From contig JARKUF010000002.1 in the NCBI GenBank assembly GCA_029974015.1, positions 1 to 64,000 on the forward strand: 64,000 nt of DNA. The letters run 5' to 3'. Shown piece by piece: positions 56,975 to 64,000 of the stretch. Below the pieces are notes generated by a model. That model saw only the letters and a program-made list of their open reading frames with translations. It had not been told where the DNA came from and did no database searches. Numbering within the stretch: position 1 is the stretch's first letter; every line of letters begins with the position of its first letter. The position numbers and the translations under genes are program-made. Origin of the DNA: Spirochaetota bacterium. GTDB taxonomy: Bacteria; Spirochaetota; UBA4802; JAGODF01.

Positions 56975-58075
56975 ATGAGCACAGTGTATTTTACCGATCT
57001 TCGGACAGGCAGCAGGGGCAATATCGCTTCCAAGATCCGGCGCCTCTTCGTGAGGGGGGGCTTTGAAAACATCATCCAGAAAAACGATCTGGTGGCGGTG
57101 AAAACCCATTTCGGGGAATACGGAAACATCGCCTTTATACCGCCCCCCATCATCCGCGTCTTTGCCGATATCGTCCAGGAACAAGGCGCCAAACCCTTCG
57201 TTACCGACTCCAATACCCTCTATCGGGGTAGCCGGAGCAATGCTGTTGACCATCTCCGCAATGCCGGCATGAACGGTTTTGTTACGGAAAGCATCGGCTG
57301 CCCCGTCATCATTGCCGACGGGCTCCGGGGAAATGATTATGCTGTCATTCCCTTCAATGGAAAGCATTATCGCGAATTGAAAATATCCTCGGCCATCCAC
57401 GATGCCCATGCCGTCATCATGGTGAGCCATGTGAAGGGGCACGAGCTCTATGGTTTCGGCGGCGCCCTGAAAAATATTGCCATGGGATGCGTGCCCCCCT
57501 CAGGGAAGCAGACCATCCATTCGGAGTTCAAACCGCGAGTGCGGGAAGATGACTGCCTTTCCTGTGGAAACTGCATAAAAAAATGCCCGGTGAACGCTAT
57601 CGCATACAACAACGCCAGGAAAGCCTTTATTGATCAGGATGTCTGCATCGGCTGCGGGGAGTGCGTGGTGGTTTGCCCTTATGGCGCCATTCCCGTCGTC
57701 TGGAAAACCGACTCGAAGCCCCTCCATGAGCGGACGGCGGAATACGTGAAGGGCATCCTCGGCGCGAAGCCGGGGAAATGGATATTTTTTAATTTTCTGA
57801 TGAACATCTCCCCGGACTGCGATTGCTTCCCATGGAACGACACCCCTGTGGTGCCCAATCTCGGCATCGCGGCGTCCCTGGACCCTCTGGCCCTGGACAG
57901 GGCCTCGACTGACCTGGTGAACCGGGCGGAGATACTACCCGGGTCAAAGATATTCGAAGGGCCGGACGACAGGGACGCCATCACCAGAATAGGAGGGCCG
58001 GGATGGGATTATCTGTTCGACGCCTGCGAGGCCCTGGAAGTCGGGGAAAAGGGCTACGAACTTGTGGAAATATGA
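56975..58075 (+). CDS. DUF362 domain 4Fe-4S protein
   Basis: VAVKTHFGEYGNIAFIPPPIIRVFADIV; VSHVKGHELYGFGGALKNIAMGCVPPSGK; CLSCGNCIKKCPV and CIGCGECVVVCP. Confidence 0.92.
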   Translation: MSTVYFTDLRTGSRGNIASKIRRLFVRGGFENIIQKNDLVAVKTHFGEYGNIAFIPPPIIRVFADIVQEQGAKPFVTDSNTLYRGSRSNAVDHLRNAGMNGFVTESIGCPVIIADGLRGNDYAVIPFNGKHYRELKISSAIHDAHAVIMVSHVKGHELYGFGGALKNIAMGCVPPSGKQTIHSEFKPRVREDDCLSCGNCIKKCPVNAIAYNNARKAFIDQDVCIGCGECVVVCPYGAIPVVWKTDSKPLHERTAEYVKGILGAKPGKWIFFNFLMNISPDCDCFPWNDTPVVPNLGIAASLDPLALDRASTDLVNRAEILPGSKIFEGPDDRDAITRIGGPGWDYLFDACEALEVGEKGYELVEI

Positions 58076-58149
58076 TTGCATTTTTAGATTGACATGGCGG
58101 TTTTATGCAATATCTTTTTACATATGTGCTCTTTTGGAGGAGTATTTAG

Positions 58150-58590
58150 ATGAAAAGTTCCCATGATTTTCCCTCGATTAACCCCAAAACGCCGGACGGC
58201 CTGAAGCCCAGCGGAAAACCGTACAATATACTCGTGGTTGAGGACAAAGACTTCCATAGGAAGCAGATAATCCAGGTCCTGGAGTCGGAAGGATACAAAA
58301 TACTCGCCGCTGTAGGAAACGGACAGGAAGCCCTGAAGTTTTACCAGAACAACAAAGCCGATGTCGACCTCATCACCTGCGATCTTGACATGCCTGTCAT
58401 GGACGGGTACTCATTTCTTTACGAATTGCAAAATCTCGGATTGAAACCGAGAATCGTGTTCATAAGTGAAGAGACGACCAAGGGAGTGGTGGAGGACCTG
58501 CTTAAGATGGGCGCCCTGGACTATATTCTCAAACCAATCCAGAGGGGAAGGATCCTGGAGCGCGTAAAACTTGCGCTACAGAGAAAATAA
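58150..58590 (+). CDS. Single-domain CheY-like response regulator
   Basis: NILVVEDKDFHRKQIIQVLESEGY...DLITCDLDMPVMDGYSFL...GALDYILKPIQRGRILERV. Confidence 0.92.
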   Translation: MKSSHDFPSINPKTPDGLKPSGKPYNILVVEDKDFHRKQIIQVLESEGYKILAAVGNGQEALKFYQNNKADVDLITCDLDMPVMDGYSFLYELQNLGLKPRIVFISEETTKGVVEDLLKMGALDYILKPIQRGRILERVKLALQRK

Positions 58591-58608
58591 TCCTTGGAAT
58601 AACGTCAG

Positions 58609-58680
58609 GGAATCTATAAACAATATAGTGTAGTCTTTAAATTAGCTTTCACCACCAGCCTTCTGCGAGCGGAAAAGGCA
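58609..58680. repeat. Possible highly decayed composite repeat copy
   Basis: gggaatctataaa...ttagctttcaccaccagccttctgcgagcggaaaa; weak similarity. Confidence 0.3.
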
Positions 58681-58764
58681 GATAGCGGTAGACTTATTGT
58701 AAATCCGCAATATAATCGCAACGACATGGTATAATGGCGTTAATTAAGGGAGCGTGAACGGCAG

Positions 58765-59850
58765 ATGAGTGACGAAAGCGTACAGCCGGCGGGTGACGAG
58801 GGCCGGGACATCAGCTTTAACATCGCGCTTTTCTATACCGGAGGCGACGCCGACAAGGCGAAGGAGATGGTGGAAGGGAAGTATCGGGACCTCCATATCA
58901 TCACTTCAACGTTTGTTGCATCATCCCTATCCGGGGCGTTCATTCTCTTTTACAATATCAAGCATCTCAAACTGGTCGACTCGTACAACTACATAACACC
59001 GGGGACCCCTCCGAAAAACCTCGATCCCGAAGGGAACTGGTGGGATTTTGAAAAAAGGCTCGTCTTGCTCGCCCGTTCCGGCGAACACGACGAAATCTTA
59101 GGCAAGACCCTCAGGGACGGTTTTCTCAGGGCCTTCTCCCTGACATTCATCACCGATCTGAACAAATTCCTTGAGAACGACGACGACATTTCCCTTAACC
59201 GCCTCATCCAGAAGGTGGTCCAGGATTCCCTTGGCCTGCAGCGCCTGGAGATGCGGGTCTTTTCTTTCAATACCACTTCCCTCGAAATGGAATTGAAGGC
59301 CGTTACAACACGAAAACTCGACAAACACGCCCTGGAAACCCAGAAGATGGACGCCGCAGGGCGCGTTCAAACCATTGAGGAAAAGCCCGGGCGCAAAATT
59401 CCAAAGGTAGGGGAAGACGGCGTGAAGCTCATACTGGGCTGCTCGTTTATACTGTCACCTATCAAGGGCAAGGATGTCACGAAGCTTCAGGTGGGGGACC
59501 GTATCCGCATCAATATCGTCGACAAAAGCCCGAGGGCCATCGGAGTTGCAAGGGCCTTCAATGCCTACGACGAGCAGAATGGAAAGTTCCAGCCAGTCAA
59601 TGCGCGCATCAAGCAGGTGGAAAAGCTGGAAGGGAAGGGAGTGGAAGTATACGCCCTCCTGGCCAGAGGGATACTCGCCCGCATTGTCGAGGAAGAGGAC
59701 AATATAAAAGTCGCCATGGACCCCAACTACGTGTGGCAGGGGGAAGAGGATGTGCAAACGAAGGCCAACATGGCGGGCCTTCTGATTGTGCTCCTCATCA
59801 TCGCCATCTGCACCGCCGTCGTCATAGCCGTCATAAAGCTCCTTTCTTAA
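58765..59850 (+). CDS. Conserved-looking hypothetical protein with C-terminal TM anchor
   Basis: 361 aa; long soluble region ending MAGLLIVLLIIAICTAVVIAVIKLLS; no family recognised. Confidence 0.75.
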   Translation: MSDESVQPAGDEGRDISFNIALFYTGGDADKAKEMVEGKYRDLHIITSTFVASSLSGAFILFYNIKHLKLVDSYNYITPGTPPKNLDPEGNWWDFEKRLVLLARSGEHDEILGKTLRDGFLRAFSLTFITDLNKFLENDDDISLNRLIQKVVQDSLGLQRLEMRVFSFNTTSLEMELKAVTTRKLDKHALETQKMDAAGRVQTIEEKPGRKIPKVGEDGVKLILGCSFILSPIKGKDVTKLQVGDRIRINIVDKSPRAIGVARAFNAYDEQNGKFQPVNARIKQVEKLEGKGVEVYALLARGILARIVEEEDNIKVAMDPNYVWQGEEDVQTKANMAGLLIVLLIIAICTAVVIAVIKLLS

Positions 59851-60021
59851 TTTCCCGTTCCGGAATTCCGCCATCATTGACGGCGAGGGATTACTCTCCC
59901 GTCCCGCCTGTCCCGCACCGGACCGGGATTAATTATGTGCCGCGGGAGAAATTTCGCTTGTAATCATATGGCGGGACGTTATGGTGCAAAAAGCGTTGTA
60001 AAGTATGGCACGATACTTCAA

Positions 60022-62304
60022 ATGGATCACCTGATTGCACTCCCTTCGGCGGGGTCCATAGCCGTGGCGGCCATCGCCCTTTTCCTCGCCGTCACCCAGG
60101 GATTATTTGCCCTTCGCAGGCCAAGGTATGGCTGGACAGCCTGGGGAAGCCTAATTTCCTTCTCAACCTTCGGGTATTCCCTTGCCGTGGCGTTCCAATA
60201 TAATAGTGAACGTATAGACCTTGTACAACTCGTGGACCGCATACAGCTTTCCTTTATTCTTCTGCTCATCCACGGATTGTATGGATACACCCTTTCCTTT
60301 TTCGGCATAGCATCAAGAAAAAAACACGCCGTCATCGGATTCATACACCTGGTTTTCCTGGCCTTCATCTGGGGTACCGGCCTCATCGTTTCCAGCGAAT
60401 TGACCTCGAGGAACTTTTTCCTGCTGGGACGCCCCTATGTGGAATCGGAATACGGACCTGCAGGCGCGCTTTTTCTATGCTATATGATAGCCGCGGCCCT
60501 GTACACTTTATTCATCTGGGTGGCCAGATTCAGGGAGAACGCCCGTATAGCCTTCTGGTATATTGCGGGATTCACTGCCTGGTTCCTCATGGCCCTTCAC
60601 GATTTTCTTGCATCCCTGGGGATGCCGGCGCCGCTGTTTATCATGGAGTACGGTTTCCTGAGCTTTTCCATTTTTGTTCTCGCCGTTTCCCTGAGGGTAT
60701 ATGACAATCTTGTTGCCCGTCTCCATAAGCGGGAGGCCGCCCTGGAGGAGGAAATGGAACGTCTTTTTACCACACTCAGTTCTATCGGCGACGGCGTGGT
60801 GGCCGTGGACCAGAACGAAAGGATATCCCTCATGAATCCCGTGGCGGAGGAACTCACGGGATGGAAAGAACACTCGGTCCGGGGTACGCCGGTCCAGGAG
60901 ATACTGCTGCTTATTGACGCTTCTTCACGTCTCCCCGTTGAGGATTTCATAAAGAAGGCCGGAAAAACCGGGGTTCCGGTCCATCGGAAAAAAACTACGG
61001 TGCTTATCGCCAGGGACGGGACGGAAAGGATCATTGCCGACAGCTGCGCTCCCATGCACGACCGAGAAGGGAAAATCATCGGTTTTGTGGTCGTCTTCAG
61101 GGACATCACCGACAGAATCAAAACGGAGGAGGTGCTCGCAAAGGCGAGAAACAGCGAGTCCCTGGCCATCCTTGCCGGAGGCATTGCCCACGATTTCAAC
61201 AACATTCTAACGAGCATAGTGGGTAACGTATCCCTGGCATGCCTCAACCTCGATCCCAATGACCATACCTACAAGCTTCTTTCCGACGCGAAAAAAGCAT
61301 CTTTCAGCGCAAGGGACTTGACACGCCAGCTTTTGGCCTTCTCCCGTGGGGGCGCTCCGGTGAAACGCACCGCTACCCTTGTTGAACTAATCCGCGATAC
61401 CGTGGAGTTCGCCCTGAGCGGTTCCAGGGTGAAGTGCGTATTCCACCTTCCCGGCGATCTCTGGGCCGCCGACGTCGACCAGGGGCAGATCAGCCAGGTC
61501 CTGAACAATATCGTCATCAACGCCGATCAGGCATTGGACGGCGGGGGGGTGATTGAAGTGAGGGCCGAAAATCTCCACGTCTTCCGGGACCGTATCATCA
61601 CGGGCATGGAAGAACCTCAACACATGCCGCCGGGAAAATATGTGAAGATAAGCGTGAGAGACCGTGGTTCCGGCATTCCCGAAGAGCACCAGAAAAGGAT
61701 ATTTGAACCATACTTTACCACGAAACAGCGCGGCATGGGACTTGGCCTGGCCACGGTGTATTCTATTGTAAAAAAACATGAAGGATATATTCAACTGGAA
61801 TCGAAACCCGGGGCAGGGACGACTTTCAGCTTCTACCTGCCCGCTGCCGAGGGAAATCCACAATTGCAGGATGCCGATGAGGGGGGAATATTTGGCAAGG
61901 GCAAGATACTCATCGTCGACGAAGAAGAGGACGTCGCCCGGGTTTCTCTGCGGCTCGTGGCAGGGCTCGGATACGATGCAGATTCCGCCCTGAGCATCGA
62001 CCTGGCCGTGGACAAGTACAACTATGCCATGGCCCAGGGGGCGCCATTCGACGTGGTAATAGTTGACCTCACCATGTCCGGTACGGACGGGGCCAGGGAA
62101 TGCCTCGCCCGATTGAAGAAAATCGACGATAATGTTAAGGCCGTGGTGTCGAGCGGCTACAGCAATGACCACGTCATCATGGAGTACTGGAATTTCGGGT
62201 TCTCCGCGGCCCTGCGTAAACCCTACAGCCTGGAGGACCTGGGAAGGGCCATTCGAGAGACCATTGCCGGACCCATTCGCGGAAAACCCTTGTCTGAAAA
62301 GTGA
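60022..62304 (+). CDS. Membrane PAS hybrid sensor histidine kinase with receiver
   Basis: N-terminal ~7 TM; LAGGIAHDFNNILTSIVGNVSL; RGSGIPEEHQKRIFEPYFTTKQRGMGLGLA; KILIVDEEEDVARV...VVIVDLTMSGTDGA. Confidence 0.92.
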   Translation: MDHLIALPSAGSIAVAAIALFLAVTQGLFALRRPRYGWTAWGSLISFSTFGYSLAVAFQYNSERIDLVQLVDRIQLSFILLLIHGLYGYTLSFFGIASRKKHAVIGFIHLVFLAFIWGTGLIVSSELTSRNFFLLGRPYVESEYGPAGALFLCYMIAAALYTLFIWVARFRENARIAFWYIAGFTAWFLMALHDFLASLGMPAPLFIMEYGFLSFSIFVLAVSLRVYDNLVARLHKREAALEEEMERLFTTLSSIGDGVVAVDQNERISLMNPVAEELTGWKEHSVRGTPVQEILLLIDASSRLPVEDFIKKAGKTGVPVHRKKTTVLIARDGTERIIADSCAPMHDREGKIIGFVVVFRDITDRIKTEEVLAKARNSESLAILAGGIAHDFNNILTSIVGNVSLACLNLDPNDHTYKLLSDAKKASFSARDLTRQLLAFSRGGAPVKRTATLVELIRDTVEFALSGSRVKCVFHLPGDLWAADVDQGQISQVLNNIVINADQALDGGGVIEVRAENLHVFRDRIITGMEEPQHMPPGKYVKISVRDRGSGIPEEHQKRIFEPYFTTKQRGMGLGLATVYSIVKKHEGYIQLESKPGAGTTFSFYLPAAEGNPQLQDADEGGIFGKGKILIVDEEEDVARVSLRLVAGLGYDADSALSIDLAVDKYNYAMAQGAPFDVVIVDLTMSGTDGARECLARLKKIDDNVKAVVSSGYSNDHVIMEYWNFGFSAALRKPYSLEDLGRAIRETIAGPIRGKPLSEK

Positions 62305-62553
62305 AAAAGGCCATACGCCAAGCCCTGCCGTGAATCCACGCTTTGCCCCGTCCTTCATCCCACAGGAACCTGCATTGACGCGTCGCATCCGCCCGTACCC
62401 TTCTTGTTTTCACCGTGGTTAAAAGGAGTGTCACCCGCGACGGCCATAAAGATGAGTTGTACCATGTCATTCGAGGGGGCCTGACTTTTTCATCGACGCA
62501 GGGGAGCGAAGAAAACTATTGACAGAATGGGGGGCCGAAAGAACGGTACTTCC

Positions 62554-63645
62554 ATGGTGCCCTCTGCTTCGAAATTACAATCGCGCCCGTCACCCTTCGC
62601 CGAATTCAGCGTGCGCCTCATCCCACGGATCGACGGCGCGCTGTCGCGCCATTTCGACAGGAAAATCAGCGCCTCTGACGGCCTCAGGAGAGATATCTTT
62701 CTTGACCTTAAGGAGTACTGCACCAGGGAAGGGAAGCGGATACGCCCTCTCCTGCTGCTCCTCGCTTTCAGTGAGTATCGACGCGCCGGAGGGGCCATGA
62801 GCGGCGCTCTGGGCGCCGCCGCCGCCCTGGAGCTGATGCATTCTTTTCTCCTTATACAGGACGATATCATCGACCGGTCGGACCTGCGGCGCGGCGAGAA
62901 GACCCTCCATGTTATCGCCGGTGAGAAGTACGGCGCGTACTCGCACAACCCGGGTATTGGCAGCGACGTGGCCCTCATAATGGCGGACATCCTCATGGCC
63001 GGGGCCCTGGAGCTCGTGCATTCCGCCAATTTTACCCCGCCAGTGAAGTCCAGGTTTCTTAAAATATTTACTGAAACCTACGAACGGACTGCCTATGGAC
63101 AGGTCCTCGACATACTCTATTCACGGCCCCGGCGGGTCTGCGACCTTACAGTGCCCGGAGAGATAGGCATAGAGAAAACCGCTTACTACACCATGGTCTA
63201 TCCCCTGATGATGGGGTATGTCCTTTCAGGAGGGACCGCGAAGAAGGAGATGGAACGGATCCGTGATTTCGCCCTTCCCCTTGGCCTTGCGTTCCAGACC
63301 AGGGACGACATTTTAGGTGTCTATGGAGGGAAAAAGAAAACCGGGAAGCCCTCCGATTCGGATCTTGTGGAAGGAAAATTCACTTTCCTCGTAGCGCACA
63401 CACTGAAGAACCTTGACCATACACGGCGGCGTGATTTCATGTTATTGTTCAGCGCCCCGGAGAAGAGCGCTGCCGACCTGGCTTTTCTTCGCGGATTGAT
63501 GGACGGCACAGGGGCCCATGAGAAAGCCCGGGAGCGCCTGGAGGAGCTGACGGCCATTTCAAGGTCGCGCATGGCGAAGCTCTCCATCTCTCGCCGCGGC
63601 CTCGCTCTTCTGGAGGGGCTTGTCGAGATGACGGGGGAGGAGTAA
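62554..63645 (+). CDS. Polyprenyl synthetase family protein
   Basis: GKRIRPLLLLLAF; LLIQDDIIDRSDLRRGEKTLH (first DDxxD); LAFQTRDDILGVYG (second). Confidence 0.93.
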   Translation: MVPSASKLQSRPSPFAEFSVRLIPRIDGALSRHFDRKISASDGLRRDIFLDLKEYCTREGKRIRPLLLLLAFSEYRRAGGAMSGALGAAAALELMHSFLLIQDDIIDRSDLRRGEKTLHVIAGEKYGAYSHNPGIGSDVALIMADILMAGALELVHSANFTPPVKSRFLKIFTETYERTAYGQVLDILYSRPRRVCDLTVPGEIGIEKTAYYTMVYPLMMGYVLSGGTAKKEMERIRDFALPLGLAFQTRDDILGVYGGKKKTGKPSDSDLVEGKFTFLVAHTLKNLDHTRRRDFMLLFSAPEKSAADLAFLRGLMDGTGAHEKARERLEELTAISRSRMAKLSISRRGLALLEGLVEMTGEE

Positions 63646-64000
63646 TGGAGGCCGGGCCTGCGAAACTTCCGCTCCTCTTCTGGATTTATGTGGCGGCGTC
63701 CTTCATCATCGCCGCGGCCTTAGCTCCCCCGGCCTGGTCCGCCGGGGCCATTTCCCCCATAGAGTATCCCGACCGCTCCATCGGCAATACCAGGCCTCCC
63801 TTCATCTGGCAGGACCTTTACAACGAGCGCGACCGCCGGTATAATGTGAAATATCGCCTCACGGTAAAGGAAAAAAAAGAAGCGTCTTCACGCTCCTGGC
63901 TTTTCATGCCAGCCCTGCATCATGCAACCTATTATACCTTTACCGCTCCGGAGCCCCTCGGGAAGGGGGAATATCTGTACACAATCGAGCGGCTGGTGGA
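63645..64000 (+). CDS. Partial CDS, exported hypothetical protein truncated by window end
   Basis: Opens with ATG overlapping the upstream TAA: MEAGPAKLPLLFWIYVAASFIIAAALAPPAWSAGAISPIEYPDRSIGNTRPPFIWQDLYNERDRRYNVKYRLTV...; open to the end. Confidence 0.6.
   Translation, partial: MEAGPAKLPLLFWIYVAASFIIAAALAPPAWSAGAISPIEYPDRSIGNTRPPFIWQDLYNERDRRYNVKYRLTVKEKKEASSRSWLFMPALHHATYYTFTAPEPLGKGEYLYTIERLV

Noticed and set aside
1-64000. Prophage, integron or biosynthetic gene cluster
   Set aside because: No phage structural genes, integrase/attC sites or PKS/NRPS/RiPP enzymes seen; only the first ~3.7 kb looks accessory.

Overview
This 64 kb bacterial window is mostly housekeeping and signalling genes. 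It reads as a spirochaete-type chromosome: a flgB-flgC-fliE-fliF-fliG-fliH-fliI-fliJ-SLT-flbB cluster containing the periplasmic-flagellum gene flbB, plus many PAS-type sensors. This lineage call is inference from gene content. The first ~3.7 kb is a decayed accessory patch: 23-bp tandem repeats resembling an IS21-type end, a truncated and frameshifted VapBC remnant, an AbiEii-like toxin/partner pair split by an IS630-type element, and a relict that appears to join the 5' part of a CDP-glycerol glycerophosphotransferase to the 3' part of a TagD-like cytidylyltransferase. The rest includes glnS, gltX, an exported methyltransferase-like protein, an FGE-like lipoprotein, an APC permease, a cobalamin riboswitch with terminator ahead of a BtuB-like receptor, several PAS kinases and response regulators, a KorDABC-type oxidoreductase operon, two EF-G paralogues, etfBA, tRNA-Thr(CGT), a SemiSWEET transporter, rluA-type, rlmN, a second TonB-dependent receptor and a polyprenyl synthase. 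The most distinctive unexplained signal is an intergenic composite palindromic repeat family with about a dozen intact to decayed copies. It combines a GC-rich CCGCCCGCC-TTC-GGCGGGCGG hairpin with a GGRACCTnAAAAATTTGATTTTTnAGGTYCC module and a recurring spacer. I found no clear new defence or biosynthetic system. The best candidates for new biology are the repeat family, the unassigned structured leader at ~8.95-9.1 kb, and several catalytically degenerate signalling proteins.
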